Shown here piece after piece: positions 24,308 through 34,336 of a DNA stretch of 64,000 bases. This DNA is from Streptomyces halobius (GTDB taxonomy: Bacteria > Actinomycetota > Actinomycetes > Streptomycetales > Streptomycetaceae): NCBI RefSeq assembly GCF_023277745.1, contig NZ_CP086322.1, positions 8,990,001 to 9,054,000 of the forward strand, read 5' to 3'. Each line of letters starts with the position of its first letter. Positions within the stretch are counted from its first letter, which is position 1. The notes beneath the pieces are model-generated. The model was not told the origin of the DNA, did no database searches, and was given only the letters and a program-made list of their open reading frames with translations. A program made the translations under genes and the position numbers.

Positions 24308-24932
24308 TCTCCTGTGAGCAGAGCATCGCCAGCCTCACCACGGCCTGGCTGGAGGCCGCCGCCCCGTTCGAGCCGCCCGGCCGCGGTCTGCGCATCAGCC
24401 CGGACCGCGTGGCCGCTCTGGAACGACGCCAACGGAAGACCCAGGAGCTCTACGAAGAGCTGGCCTGCTCGGCGCATGGGCGATGACGCTGCTCACCACG
24501 CAACACGTGTGCTGCGGGGAACCGGCCAACGCCCACCCCATGCTCGACGCCGCGCACCGGGCCTGCGAACGCTCCGGTCACAGCCCCGGCTGGCCGCCCT
24601 GATCGGCCTCATCCGCGCCAGCGCGTACGCGATGCAGCAAGAACAGACCGCCGCCCTCGACCATCTGCTGCCCCTGCTCGACCCGGCCCCCCACGGCCAC
24701 CCGATTCGAAGCCCGCAACACCGCCGTGGGGACCGGATACGCCGCACGGGCACACCTCGCCTCCGGTGACACCGACGTGGCCCTGGACCGCGCCCGCCAG
24801 GCCGTCACCTTCCTCGCCTCGCCCTCCTTCGGCGTCGAGAAGCAGGGGCAGCTGCTGCGTACGGAAACCCCCGACAACCAGGCCGGCGCATGGCAAGAGC
24901 TCGGCGCTGCCCTCACCCTCCGCGCGGCCTGA
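24308..24932 (+). pseudogene. TPR-containing regulator remnant
   Basis: Pieces of an alpha-helical TPR protein appear in successive frames. They are SIASLTTAWLEAAAPFEPPG with ERRQRKTQELYEELACSAHG (to 24486), then MTLLTTQHVCCGEPANAHPM with LDAAHRACERSG, then LAALIGLIRASAYAMQQEQT with AALDHLLPLLDPA, and last YAARAHLASGDTDVALDRAR (to 24932). Several frameshifts separate them and no DNA-binding domain is left. It resembles the helical C-terminal halves of the HTH-TPR regulators downstream. Confidence 0.6.
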
Positions 24933-24973
24933 CCACAACGCCGCAGGGAGAGCCCGTCCCGCCCTTCCCTTCG

Positions 24974-25381
24974 TCACGCGGTGTCCGGCGGTACCGGAAT
25001 CGCCTGCCGCCAGCGGGTGGATTCGATGTCCGGGGCGAGGCGCCGGAGCCGCGCCGCCGTCGCCTCGGGATCGGGAGTGGTGACGGCGAGCAGGCCGAAC
25101 GGCGACGAGGGCCGCAGGGCGACGCAGACCACGGGCCTCCGCGGCCGGACGGCCACGAAGTCCTTCCCGTCGTGGTGCCCGCGGACGCCGATGCACAGCC
25201 CGCCGGGCACCCACAGGCCGCGCCGGCGGACCCCGCGCAGGGCCCGCCACCAGTCCGGTTCGACCATCACCTGACGCACCGCCGACAGCGGCACCCGCAC
25301 ATCGCCATGGAGCCCGGCGGCCTTCTCCCACCACGACAGACGGACGACGAGCTCCGCACCCCAGACCAACAGCCGCGCCAT
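24974..25381 (-). CDS. Hypothetical protein (PH-like fold suspected)
   Basis: 135 residues starting MARLLVWGAELVVRLSWWEKA, with VPLSAVRQVMVEPDWWRALR and GLWVPGGLCIGVRG, and a late TPDPEATAARLRRLAPDIE. The succession of strands and one C-terminal helix resembles small bacterial PH-like proteins common in Streptomyces, but no family can be named with certainty. ATG 25381 is chosen because GGAGG lies eight bases upstream. It is monocistronic and divergent from the HTH-TPR regulator. Confidence 0.65.
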   Translation of the reverse strand: MARLLVWGAELVVRLSWWEKAAGLHGDVRVPLSAVRQVMVEPDWWRALRGVRRRGLWVPGGLCIGVRGHHDGKDFVAVRPRRPVVCVALRPSSPFGLLAVTTPDPEATAARLRRLAPDIESTRWRQAIPVPPDTA

Positions 25382-25525
25382 CGCTCTCACCTCCCCCCTC
25401 ATTACACGACGTCCGGTCCGACCCGGCGTCCCGGAATATTCCGTTCACAGCGGTGAACAAGGCGGCCGAGCGGTCGACTACCGTTCCGCGTGAAGCGGTC
25501 ACCCGGAGTGAGAACTGGTGGTCAC

Positions 25526-26977
25526 ATGGTGCAGAAGGAGCCGGCTGCCGTGCGGGAACGGGCCGTGCGGCATCCCCTCGCGGTGGTGCGGACGGCGGCG
25601 GGGCATTCTCAGCACGTCTACGCCAGACTTGTGGCCAAGACCCACGCCGCCCTCGGCTTCGGCCGGATGGCCGCGCGCCGGGAGAAGGTCGCGCGATGGG
25701 AGTCGGGCCGCATCGTGCCGGAGCTGACCGCACAACTCGCCATCGCGCACATGCACCAGGTGCCCCGGGACGACGTGCTCTGTGACGAGTGGCCGATGTG
25801 GCTCTACAAAGCGGCGTCGGACGGCGCACCGTCCGCTTGGCCGTGGACGTCCGGGGGCACGGCCGAAGCCCTGCGCAGTGCGTCACGGCCGACGCCCGCC
25901 GTGGGCCGCGGGCTGTTCACCGCGTCCGGCGAGACCGTCGCACGGCTGATCCGCGCCTGGCCGCACACCGCCGACCCTCCGCCCCCGCCCCCGGCGGCGC
26001 CGCCGGCCTCGCCGCGCGGTGTGGCGGCGCTCGCCGCGCTGGAGAGCAGGGTGGCCGCCCTGGAATCGATGATCTGCCACCTGGGGCCGGGAGCGCTGGT
26101 CCCGCTCGCCCGCAGTGAGGCCGAGCTGATCGCCACGCTGCTGGACGACGCCGCGTTCGACGACGAGGCGAGGACGCGGCTGCGCCTGCTCGGTGCCAGG
26201 GCCTCCGCCGTGTGCTCCTGGGTATGGCTCCTGGGCGACCGCGCCGCCGGGGAACGGTGCTTCCTCACCGCCGTCCGGGCGGCCATCGACGCGCGGGCGC
26301 CCCGGCTGGCCGCGACGCTGCTGGCCCATCTCGCGTACGCGCACTGCGAGACGGACGGCGCGCGGGGCGCTCTCGCCCTCGTCGACGCCGCACACGGCCT
26401 GGCGCACCGGCCGCGGCGGCCCCCCGCCCCGCTCCACGCCCTGCTCCATCTGCGACGGGCCCATGCCCAGGCCCGGCTGGGGGAGACGACGGAGAGCGGC
26501 CGGGCACTGGACATCGCGGAAGCGGCCATGGACGTGGCCACGGACCGTGCGGACGAGCCGATCCCCGCCTGGCTGCTGGCCGGCACCATGCTCCGTATGA
26601 GCGCGGGCGTGGTCCACCTCGCACTCGGCCGTCCGACGAAGGCGCTGGACCGCTTCGCGCCGCTGCTCGACGCGGCGACGGCGGACGTCCAGTCCCCGGG
26701 AATCGCCGTCCTCTACCTGCCGCACGCCGTCCGGGCGCAGCTGGCGGTCGGTGACGTCGAAACCGCCGTGGGCAGCGGCGAGCGCGTCGTGGCACTGCTC
26801 GGCGGCGCGCCCGCCGAGGCGCTGGAGAGGCTTCGGCACGCCTTCGCCCCCCACCGCGACGTACCCGCCGCGCGCGCGTTCCTGGAACACCTGGAAAAGG
26901 GCCGTCACGCGGACGGGCTTCCCGGTGGTGGCGACCCGTACGCCGACGTCGGTGAGCGGGGCCCTGGGGCGATATGA
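25526..26977 (+). CDS. HTH-TPR transcriptional regulator
   Basis: 483 residues from ATG 25526. An N-terminal Xre-like HTH occupies about residues 10-75 (HPLAVVRTAAGHSQHVYARLVAKT, REKVARWESGRIVPELTAQLAIAHMHQVPRDDV). A proline-rich linker follows, then a long helical repeat region (YAHCETDGARGALALVDAAH, LGRPTKALDRFAPLLDAATA). The pattern is that of large Streptomyces regulators with a C-terminal TPR sensor. Its stop overlaps the start of the next gene (ATGA), which encodes a protein with the same C-terminal architecture but no HTH. Confidence 0.75.
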   Translation: MVQKEPAAVRERAVRHPLAVVRTAAGHSQHVYARLVAKTHAALGFGRMAARREKVARWESGRIVPELTAQLAIAHMHQVPRDDVLCDEWPMWLYKAASDGAPSAWPWTSGGTAEALRSASRPTPAVGRGLFTASGETVARLIRAWPHTADPPPPPPAAPPASPRGVAALAALESRVAALESMICHLGPGALVPLARSEAELIATLLDDAAFDDEARTRLRLLGARASAVCSWVWLLGDRAAGERCFLTAVRAAIDARAPRLAATLLAHLAYAHCETDGARGALALVDAAHGLAHRPRRPPAPLHALLHLRRAHAQARLGETTESGRALDIAEAAMDVATDRADEPIPAWLLAGTMLRMSAGVVHLALGRPTKALDRFAPLLDAATADVQSPGIAVLYLPHAVRAQLAVGDVETAVGSGERVVALLGGAPAEALERLRHAFAPHRDVPAARAFLEHLEKGRHADGLPGGGDPYADVGERGPGAI

Positions 26978-27927
26978 ACATGCCATGGCCGCCCGGTTCC
27001 GCAGGACGTGTGGAGTCCGACGTCCTGCGGATCATCGGCTCCCGACTGGACGCCCTGATCACCCTGGAGCGAACGCTGGGCTCCCAGCGCCTCGCCGCCC
27101 CGGCCGAAGCCGAACTCGCCCTGCTCACCGGGCTGCTCGAAGAGGGCGCCCACGACCCGGCCACGCGCGCGGAACTGTACGCCGCCGCCTCCTTCACGGC
27201 CGGGCTGCGGGGCTGGATCGCCTACGACGCCGACGACTTCGCCGGCGCCGAGAGCTTCTTCCACACCTCGCGGCACCTCGCCGACGTCGGCGGAGCGACC
27301 GAACTGCACGCCCACTTCACGATGCACCTGGCATACCAGCAGTGCGCCGCCCACGCCCCGGCCGCCGCGCTGACCCTGCTGAACGCGGAGCTGAACGCGC
27401 CGGGCGAGCGGCCCTGTGCGCGCACCACGGCGGCACTGCACGCCGCATCCGCACGGGCCCACGCCCTGCTGGGGGACCATGTCGCGCACGGCCGGTCGGT
27501 GGCGGCCGCCCGCACCGCGCTGCGACACGACGAGGGCTCCCGGACGAGCCCGCTCACGTCCTGGATCACCGCCTCGGCACTCGAATCGCAGTGGGGGAGC
27601 GACCTGCTGGACCTCGGCCGCCCCCGGCAGGCTCTGGTCCACCTGGCCGTATCGGGCTCCGCCGACCAGGACGACCGGACCGCGGCCATCCGCTACGTCC
27701 GTGCCGCCCGGGTGCTGCTCGCCGGCAACGAGGTGGAGGCCGCCGTGGCGTGGGCCCTCTGGGCGGCGGACCGGCTGCACGGCATCCGGTCCGGACTCGT
27801 CCGCCGCGAGGCGGACCGGTTGCTGCGCGCACTCGGCGCCTATCGGGATGTGCCCGCCGTACGGGACTTCCTGCGGTGCGCGGGGCCGGCGTGGCCGTGC
27901 GTCACGACGGGACGTCGGGCGGAGTGA
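26974..27927 (+). CDS. TPR-like protein paralogous to the upstream regulator, HTH missing
   Basis: 317 residues of helical repeats aligning in layout with the C-terminal two thirds of the preceding protein. Compare AEAELALLTGLLEEGAHDPATRAELYAAASFTAGLRGWIAYDAD with AEAELIATLLDDAAFDDEAR there, and the shared terminal AYRDVPAVRDFLR versus HRDVPAARAFLE. It lacks a DNA-binding domain, so it may be a partner or antagonist of the upstream regulator. It overlaps that gene by 4 bases and overlaps the convergent XRE gene by 26 bases at the 3' ends. Confidence 0.7.
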   Translation: MNMPWPPGSAGRVESDVLRIIGSRLDALITLERTLGSQRLAAPAEAELALLTGLLEEGAHDPATRAELYAAASFTAGLRGWIAYDADDFAGAESFFHTSRHLADVGGATELHAHFTMHLAYQQCAAHAPAAALTLLNAELNAPGERPCARTTAALHAASARAHALLGDHVAHGRSVAAARTALRHDEGSRTSPLTSWITASALESQWGSDLLDLGRPRQALVHLAVSGSADQDDRTAAIRYVRAARVLLAGNEVEAAVAWALWAADRLHGIRSGLVRREADRLLRALGAYRDVPAVRDFLRCAGPAWPCVTTGRRAE

Positions 27928-29128
27928 TCCCCATACGGTAGGCCAGACCCCGCAGCTCGCACCCCTTGGTGACGCCGGAGGAGCGCGTCAGCAGTTCCGT
28001 GACGGCGCGCTGGACGTACGGGTTTTCGTGCGTATGCTCCGGAACCGTCCGCTCCGCGCGGAGGAAATGTGCGACGGCCTCGTCCTCGTGACCTCGCGCG
28101 TACATCAGTGCGTCCCCGAGCACCGCGTGACGGTGCGCACGCTCGAACGGAGAGGAACCGGTCGGGACACGGACCTGACGCGCCAGGTGGGCGACATCGT
28201 CATGCCGGCCGAGCCAGCACATCACCTCCGCACGGTCCATACCGGCCTTGGTGGGCGTGAACAGCAGATCGCCCGCCACACCGCCCCCGGCCCGGCCGAG
28301 GACCCCGATGCCCTCGCGCAAGTACCCGAGGGCGTCGTGCTGGCTCCGCCTGCGCGCGGACGAGATCGCGGCACGCAGGCAGAGGCTGCCGTAGACGGAG
28401 AAGTCCTCGGGAGTGCGCGCCGCGCGGGCCAATGCGTCGGCCGCCGTGGCACAGGTACGCGTGATGAAATCATCAGCGCCCACGAACCAGCTGGACCACG
28501 CACGCCAGTAGGCATGCGTGGCGTGACACGAGGGTTCGTCGATTTCCCTGACGTACACCGAGGCATACTCCACGGCGAGATACGCCAGATCGTGATATCC
28601 GAGGTTACGCAGAGGAACCACGCATACCGGGTGGTAGGCACGCAGCAGCAGCCGTACATACTCCGCCCGCCGCGCAGAACGCTCCTTTTCCACCGCCTCG
28701 TACAACCGGGCCAGCAGTCCGGGAATCCGCTGGAGCACTCGGACGTAATCGCAGCGGTACACGAGCCGCACCGCGTCGTCGATCTCCGCCCGCAGGAATT
28801 CCGGCGTCACCGCCCGCGAGTCCGCCGGCGGTGGCGGAGATACCCGGGTGAGCGCCCCACGCACCTGAGGCACGGCGGCATGCGCCGCCTCCGAGGCACG
28901 GTGGGTCCGGGCAGGGGCCTGCCCGGTCAGCTCGGCGGGCGAGATCTGCAGGACCTCGGCCAGGGCGGCGATATGGGAATGCCGGTCAAGCCGTCGCTGC
29001 CCCCGCTCCACCATCGACAGGAACGCCGGTGAGATCCCCGCGCGCTCCGCCGTCACTCTGAGCCCCAGCCCGCGCAGCAGACGCCGAGCACGAATGCGCT
29101 GCCCCACTTCTTGTGCCGCACGATCCAC
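27902..29128 (-). CDS. XRE-family regulator with C-terminal helical sensor
   Basis: 408 residues. HTH at about residues 8-65 (QRIRARRLLRGLGLRVTAERAGISPAFLSMVERGQRRLDRHSHIAALAEVLQISPAEL). The rest is helical repeat sequence (DLAYLAVEYASVYVREIDEP, ARGHEDEAVAHFLRAERTVP), typical of Streptomyces XRE/TPR regulators. GTG 29128 is preferred because GAAGGTGG lies seven bases upstream; ATG codons farther upstream are also in frame. Target genes are unknown. Confidence 0.82.
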   Translation of the reverse strand: MDRAAQEVGQRIRARRLLRGLGLRVTAERAGISPAFLSMVERGQRRLDRHSHIAALAEVLQISPAELTGQAPARTHRASEAAHAAVPQVRGALTRVSPPPPADSRAVTPEFLRAEIDDAVRLVYRCDYVRVLQRIPGLLARLYEAVEKERSARRAEYVRLLLRAYHPVCVVPLRNLGYHDLAYLAVEYASVYVREIDEPSCHATHAYWRAWSSWFVGADDFITRTCATAADALARAARTPEDFSVYGSLCLRAAISSARRRSQHDALGYLREGIGVLGRAGGGVAGDLLFTPTKAGMDRAEVMCWLGRHDDVAHLARQVRVPTGSSPFERAHRHAVLGDALMYARGHEDEAVAHFLRAERTVPEHTHENPYVQRAVTELLTRSSGVTKGCELRGLAYRMGITPPDVPS

Positions 29129-29777
29129 AGGCAGGCCACCTTCACCTTTCACGGTGCGCATCACGCTCGCGCACACACCGCCATCGCCTCTTGCCCAGTT
29201 GCCCTATCGCCCCATTGTCCTGGAATTCTCGGGTACTCGTCGCACGCGTTGGGATTGCTCTGCGTGTTCATTCAAATACGTTGCGTCCCCGCGGCCTGGT
29301 CGCCGCAGGCCGGAGAAATCTGTCAGGAAAACTCGGCCACGAGCATGAATTCCTCCTCGGGTCACAGTAAACGGATCGAGAACGTCCGCAAACATCCACG
29401 TGATCGGATGGCTCTGGAGCGCGACCCCCCGCCGCCGCATCCCGGCCTGGGGCCGGCACGGCCTACGCAGGGTCACCCTGATGGGTGGCGATGGGCATCG
29501 TCACCCGCTCGACGAGAGCGAGCCGCATGTCCAGCGCGACGGAATGTGTCATGAATGGAGTTCGGGGCGAGGAGTCGGGAGCGAGAACACTTCTCCGGTG
29601 AGAACACTCCTCTCGACAACCCGGCGTCCCGTCCGTTCCGTTTCCGGCTTCGTGTCCCAGAGGCAGCCACTGTGAAGTCTTGATCATGTCAGCCTGATCC
29701 CGGGCGCCCGACCCACACATCCCCGCACATGTGAGTGGCGGTCATGATCCTGGGCGTTCTCTCACAGGAGTCCCCTC
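29129..29777. other. Gene-poor region before acyltransferase
   Basis: About 650 bp with less extreme GC content than the surroundings. Short open frames exist on both strands but none has convincing codon use, a ribosome site or a recognisable family. It presumably holds promoters of the XRE and acyltransferase genes. Confidence 0.4.
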
Positions 29778-30968
29778 ATGCGCCCCTTCCCCCGGCCGCC
29801 GTCGCAGTCGCTCGTTATGGCCGACCGAGCCCTGAGCGGCCGCCTGGACGACGGGACGGCGAAGGAGCGCACACGCTCCGGGCCTGGGCGGTTGCCTTCT
29901 CTGACCGGTCTGCGCTTCATCGCCGCGGGCGGAGTCGTCTATACGCACTGCGCGTTCTTGATCCACCCTCACTCCGTCCAGACCATCGGCCTCCACGAGT
30001 GGGTGGGCGGAAGTTCGGTATCGCTTTTCTTCATCCTCAGCGGCTACGTCCTCGTCCACTCCGCCCGCCCGACCGACACCGCACGTGGATTCTGGCGTCG
30101 ACGTGCCGCCAAGGTTCTTCCCAACCACGTGGTCACCTGGTCGCTGATGATGGTCGCGCTCGCCGGCGCCGGTGCGGCGGCCGCCACCAGCAATGCTGGA
30201 TTAGAGGCCCACCTCTCCAGTCTCTTTCTGGTGCACTCCTGGATTCCCAGCCAGCGGTTCGTCACGGCAGGCAACCCCGTTGCCTGGTCCCTGGCCGCCG
30301 AGATGTTCTTCTACCTCCTCTTCCCCGTACTCCAGCCATGGATCGAACGACTGACGCTCCGTGGACTTCTGGTCGGCTCGGGATTCGCCCTCGCCCTCGT
30401 CTGGACATGGCCGGTGCTGTGCGAGGGCATCATCAATACGCGCGGAGCCTTCTTCCCCGAATACTGGTTCCTCTACGTACTGCCCCTCACGCGCCTGCCC
30501 GAATTCGTTCTCGGGATGATGGCAGCCCGTATCTCCGCAACGGGATTCCGGCTGCCGCGCATCGGCGTTCTCCCCGCCGCGCTGGGCGTCATCGGCACGA
30601 TTGTCGTGGGCGACACCTGCCTGCCGCCCAGGTTCATGTACGCGGCCGCGACCGCGTTCCCGCTCGTGCTCCTGGTTTACGCCACCGCGGAACTGGACCT
30701 ACGCGGCCGACCGTCGCTGCTGCGTACGCGCCCCCTGGTATTCCTCGGCGAGATCTCCTACGCCATCTATCTCACCCATTTTCTGGTGCTGGGATCCGTC
30801 AATCTCGCCCCGAAGGATCATGTAAGCCGTGTCTGGGTGGTGGTGATCGGCGTTCCCGTCGTCCTGCTGGCCTCGTGGCTGCTGTACGTCCGGGTGGAGC
30901 GACCGTGCGTGCGTCGCCTTTCCGCTTCCCGCGCCCGCACGCGGGCTCGTGCGGCGACAACCTCGTGA
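29778..30968 (+). CDS. Membrane acyltransferase (OafA/acyltransferase-3 family)
   Basis: 396 residues, about ten transmembrane helices. Family motifs are SLTGLRFIAAGGVVYTHCAF with the presumed catalytic His, SVSLFFILSGYVLVHSAR, FWRRRAAKVLPNHVVTWSL, PVAWSLAAEMFFYLLFPVL, RPLVFLGEISYAIYLTHFLVL and a final VERPCVRRL. It should transfer an acyl group to a carbohydrate or other envelope or product hydroxyl. AGGAG lies seven bases before ATG 29778. It stands alone; no glycosyltransferase is nearby. Confidence 0.9.
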   Translation: MRPFPRPPSQSLVMADRALSGRLDDGTAKERTRSGPGRLPSLTGLRFIAAGGVVYTHCAFLIHPHSVQTIGLHEWVGGSSVSLFFILSGYVLVHSARPTDTARGFWRRRAAKVLPNHVVTWSLMMVALAGAGAAAATSNAGLEAHLSSLFLVHSWIPSQRFVTAGNPVAWSLAAEMFFYLLFPVLQPWIERLTLRGLLVGSGFALALVWTWPVLCEGIINTRGAFFPEYWFLYVLPLTRLPEFVLGMMAARISATGFRLPRIGVLPAALGVIGTIVVGDTCLPPRFMYAAATAFPLVLLVYATAELDLRGRPSLLRTRPLVFLGEISYAIYLTHFLVLGSVNLAPKDHVSRVWVVVIGVPVVLLASWLLYVRVERPCVRRLSASRARTRARAATTS

Positions 30969-31200
30969 TTTCCGCCAGTTCAAAGGCGCGATCACTGAGG
31001 CCGGATTCCTCGAAGTCGACGTCCTGGACCCGGGTTCCGTCCCGCAGATAGTTGGCGAGATTGCCGGCCCCCGGGCCGAAGACCGCTGAGGCCTCCCGCA
31101 TGGCGTCGGCTTCCAGCCCCGACCGGGCCAGCCACCTCAAACCGTCATCCACGGCCCGGCGCACCAGCCCCTGCGCGCTGGGCGAACCGCCGTGGCCCAC
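30950..31200 (-). pseudogene. Aminoglycoside-phosphotransferase-like (APH) remnant
   Basis: The frame reads ARSGLEADAMREASAVFGPG, AGNLANYLRDGTRVQDVDFE and ESGLSDRAFELAEITRLSPH. This corresponds to the catalytic-loop and DFE region of APH-type kinases (normally G-D-G-N-x-x-N and V-D-F-E-D). The N-lobe and C-terminus are gone, the catalytic loop Asp is changed to Ala, and the frame runs into the acyltransferase gene end. A non-functional fragment. Confidence 0.65.
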
Positions 31201-31730
31201 CTGCCGGGTTGCCTGATGAGCTCCCTTTGATGCCCCGGCCTCAGCGGAACTCCGCGGACAGACAACGTCCGGCGGCACAGCCCCGTGAAGCGCGGTCACC
31301 ACCTCGACCAAGGCATCAGGCTGCTCGGTCCCGATGGGACTGCCGCGCAGCGGAGCACCGGCAAGCCGGGACATCACCAGAACCGGCTCATCGGCTGCGA
31401 GGTCTGCCTCACCCCTACCTTCGGCCGCCGACCGTGTTGTTGCAGCCCTTCCTCGAACCCATCGGGGTCAACTGCGAGGTGTTGACGACCCCGAGCTCAC
31501 CGAGGACGTCAGGGCAACTGCCCGGCCGTAACAGGCGGAGGCGCGTCCGATGCCCCCACCGAAAGCCCCCGTAGGCGTACGCGCAGACGCAGACGCAGAC
31601 GTCGACCCTGACGATCGTCCTCCGGACGGGGCGGCTGGGGCTGTCGCTGAATGTGTGACACGGCCCGGATCAGTCCGTCCGCGCCCTGCGTCGCGTGTGG
31701 GGCTGCCGGAACATTCGACAAGCCCCCACG
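31201..31730. other. Region without supported genes
   Basis: Between the APH remnant and the phosphoesterase stop I see only short overlapping frames with Arg/Pro/Ala-rich translations. A degenerate tandem run of GACGCA-like units occurs near 31585-31600. No regulatory element is recognised. Confidence 0.4.
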
Positions 31731-32231
31731 CTACCCGCGGGGCAGACGATGCAATTCCACCGCTCCGAGCCGGCCCCCGCTGACCTCCGCCGTCATATAC
31801 GTGCAGTACGACTGTCGTCGGCGGTCGGTCGGCGAACCGGGATTCAGCAGCCGCAGCCGGTCGTCGGCGAGGGAGTCCCAGGGGATATGGCTGTGGCCGA
31901 AAACCAGCACATCGAGCCCGGGGAACCGCTCGGCGCAGCGGCGTTCACGCCCCTGCGCAGGCCCGGTCTCGTGCACCACACCGAGCCGCACGCCCTCCAG
32001 TTCCGCGTACGCCACCTCCGGCAGCCGAGCCCGCAGTTCCGGTCCGTCGTTGTTCCCGTACACCCCGATCAGCCGCGAAGCCCGAGCCTCCAGCAGTTCC
32101 AGTGTGGCGGTGTCAACCCAGTCACCGGCGTGTACGACGATATCGGCGCGCGCCACTTCGTCGAGCAGCTGCTGGGGCAGCGTCTTGGCGCGCTTGGGAA
32201 GGTGGGTGTCGGAGATCAGCACAAGTCGCAC
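31731..32231 (-). CDS. YfcE-type metallophosphoesterase
   Basis: 166 residues. Calcineurin-like phosphoesterase motifs in order: LISDTHLP (D-x-H), VVHAGDWVD (G-D), GVYGNNDG (G-N-x-D in place of G-N-H-D), VVHETGPAQGRE (in place of the usual H-G-H/H-G motif) and VFGHSHIPW (G-H-x-H). It is a small stand-alone phosphodiesterase of the YfcE/MJ0936 type. GTG 32231 places the first strand at the N-terminus as the family requires. The substrate is unknown. Confidence 0.85.
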   Translation of the reverse strand: MRLVLISDTHLPKRAKTLPQQLLDEVARADIVVHAGDWVDTATLELLEARASRLIGVYGNNDGPELRARLPEVAYAELEGVRLGVVHETGPAQGRERRCAERFPGLDVLVFGHSHIPWDSLADDRLRLLNPGSPTDRRRQSYCTYMTAEVSGGRLGAVELHRLPRG

Positions 32232-32599
32232 GAGGCCGACCGTACCCGCCTGACGTCCGAACCTGTCGCGTCCTGTACTCGCCGCGCCGATGCCCTTGGA
32301 GGCGCCTGCCGTCTGCGCCGTGGTCCCGACAGCCGCTTCCGGCCAGTCACCGCGCCGCTGCCCATGCTGCCCGTGGCGCCCATCGCGTCCTCGTTCCTCA
32401 TGCTCAGCCGATCCATACGGACCTCGCACGTCCACCCCTGTCGTGCTCTGAACCCAGTCCCCACCGTCCCGAATTCGTCTGCCCCAGCACCCCCTTGGAC
32501 ACCAACCGTTGCCTGGTGCCTCCGAAGCCTTTACGTTGAGCCGCGCCTGAATCCGACTCAACCGTCGTCGGCGCGACGGGCTTCGGAAGGAAACCCCCC
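32232..32599. other. Intergenic region upstream of M64 peptidase
   Basis: 368 bp with no supported gene. It should contain the divergent promoters. GGAAGG lies upstream of the M64 ATG. Confidence 0.4.
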
Positions 32600-33961
32600 A
32601 TGGGCAAACACACCCCCATACGAACCGCCTCCACCCCCACCCCCAGACGCCTCTCCATACGTACCGCCATCTCCGCCGGCATAGCCGCCGCGGCACTGCT
32701 CGCCACCCCAGCGGCCACCGCGGCCACGGCCCAGGACGCCACCCGCACCCCGGTCCCGCCCCAGCACAACCAACCCACGCAGCAGGTCGAGTACTTCACG
32801 GGAGCGGGCACTCACCCCCGACACACCACCGTCCCGGCCCCAGAGCCGCTTTCCCCGTCCGAAAAGGCCGCGATCGCCTCCGATGGCGACGTAACGCCCA
32901 TCGTCCAGAACGGTCCCGTCGAGACCAAGCTCGACGTCGTCTTCATCGGCGATGGCTACACCGCCGCCCAGCAGGAGGACTTCCACGACGACGTCCGCGC
33001 CAAGTGGGCGAAGATCAGCGCGGTCGATCCGTACGCCTCCTACACCACCCTGTTCAACGTCTGGGCCGTCGACGCCGTCTCCAACGACTCCGGCGTCTCC
33101 GGCGACCCGACACAGGACGTGGTCCGCGACACCGCTCTCGACTCCGCCTTCTTCTGCAGCGGCATCGAGCGACTGCTCTGCGTCGACACCGGAAAGGTCG
33201 AGTCGTACGCCTCCAAGGCCCCGGCCGCCGACCTCGTCGTCGTCCTCTCCAACTCCACCAAGTACGGAGGCGCGGGCTACAACGACATCTCCTCGCAGCT
33301 CGGTTACGACGGTATCGCCACCGCCTCCTCCGACAATGACCGGTCCGATCAGATCGCGGTCCATGAGACCGGCCATTCACTGGGCAAGCTCGCCGACGAA
33401 TACGACTACGGCCAACCGGGCACTTACACCGGCCCCGAGCCCGCCGAGGCCAACATCACCACCTTCTCTGCCGACGAGATGACCGCCCGGCAGCAGAAGT
33501 GGTACCGCTGGATCGGCGAGCAGTCACCGGACGGCGGCACGGTCGGCGCGTACGAGGGCGGCGGCTACTACCGGTACGGCCTCAACCGTCCCACCGAAAA
33601 CTCGCTCATGCGGACGCTCGGCCGCGAGTTCAACCTTCCCGGCCGCGAGGCGATGATCGCGGGCTTCTACCGTTACGCCGACGTGCTGACCAGTCCGGTG
33701 GCCACCGACCGCATCCTGACCGGTCAAGACCGCATGCACGTCACAGTGCCCGCCTCCGTACAGGTCACGTGGCTGATCGACGGCCACGAGACCAAGTCCT
33801 CCCGTGGCAGGACAACGGTCACACCCCGCACCCTCGGCGTCCCCGCCGACGGCCGCACCCACACGGTCACCGCCAAAGCCATCGACCGCACGCACGCGGT
33901 CCGCGACCCGGCATTGCGCAAGCTGCTCTCCGGGTCACTGAAGTGGCGGGTGGCTCGCTAA
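32600..33961 (+). CDS. Secreted M64-family metallopeptidase
   Basis: 453 residues with a long signal peptide (basic n-region, then ISAGIAAAALLATPAATAATA). The peptidase M64 (IgA-peptidase) domain runs from about residue 110: KLDVVFIGDGYTAAQQEDFHDDV, AADLVVVLSNSTKYGGAGYN, then the zinc motif IAVHETGHSLGKLADEYD (His255, Glu256, His259). TENSLMRTLGREFNLPGREAM is conserved downstream. A small beta domain (VTVPASVQVTWLIDG) closes the chain. It is probably an extracellular protease. It is monocistronic. Confidence 0.93.
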   Translation: MGKHTPIRTASTPTPRRLSIRTAISAGIAAAALLATPAATAATAQDATRTPVPPQHNQPTQQVEYFTGAGTHPRHTTVPAPEPLSPSEKAAIASDGDVTPIVQNGPVETKLDVVFIGDGYTAAQQEDFHDDVRAKWAKISAVDPYASYTTLFNVWAVDAVSNDSGVSGDPTQDVVRDTALDSAFFCSGIERLLCVDTGKVESYASKAPAADLVVVLSNSTKYGGAGYNDISSQLGYDGIATASSDNDRSDQIAVHETGHSLGKLADEYDYGQPGTYTGPEPAEANITTFSADEMTARQQKWYRWIGEQSPDGGTVGAYEGGGYYRYGLNRPTENSLMRTLGREFNLPGREAMIAGFYRYADVLTSPVATDRILTGQDRMHVTVPASVQVTWLIDGHETKSSRGRTTVTPRTLGVPADGRTHTVTAKAIDRTHAVRDPALRKLLSGSLKWRVAR

Positions 33962-34336
33962 GCAGTTCTTGGATGAGCAGGGGAGATCGCCGTTGCCAGG
34001 CACCGCCCGGCGACGGTGATCACCCGCCGGCAGAAGCGACCACCGCCACCGAGGGCGGCGGTCGCGGCGCGCAGTCCGGTGTCGTCGCGGCCGACTTCCC
34101 GTTCCGTGTCACGGCGAGTGATCGAGAGTCTTCGTGGTCACGCCGGGAGCACCCCGTCTCCTAGGGCGGCTGGAGCCGGACCGGTGCCGTGGGCGGCAAT
34201 GGCACCCTCACGATCGACCACCGCCCGAGGCCCTTCCTGTCCGCTCGGTGACCTGCGACAGCCCGACGCTCCGGCCGGTGGGATTCGTCGGCGGTGCGCA
34301 AACTCGTCGTGTCTCCGTGGGTGTTCGCGTTCGGTC
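33962..34336. other. Intergenic region
   Basis: 375 bp between the M64 peptidase and the maleylpyruvate isomerase-like gene. Short reading frames only; no recognisable element or family. Confidence 0.4.

Noticed and set aside
29463..29720. Minus-strand 85-codon frame with VALDMRLALVERVTMPIATH
   Set aside because: The last 30 residues look protein-like, but no family, start signal or neighbour supports a gene.
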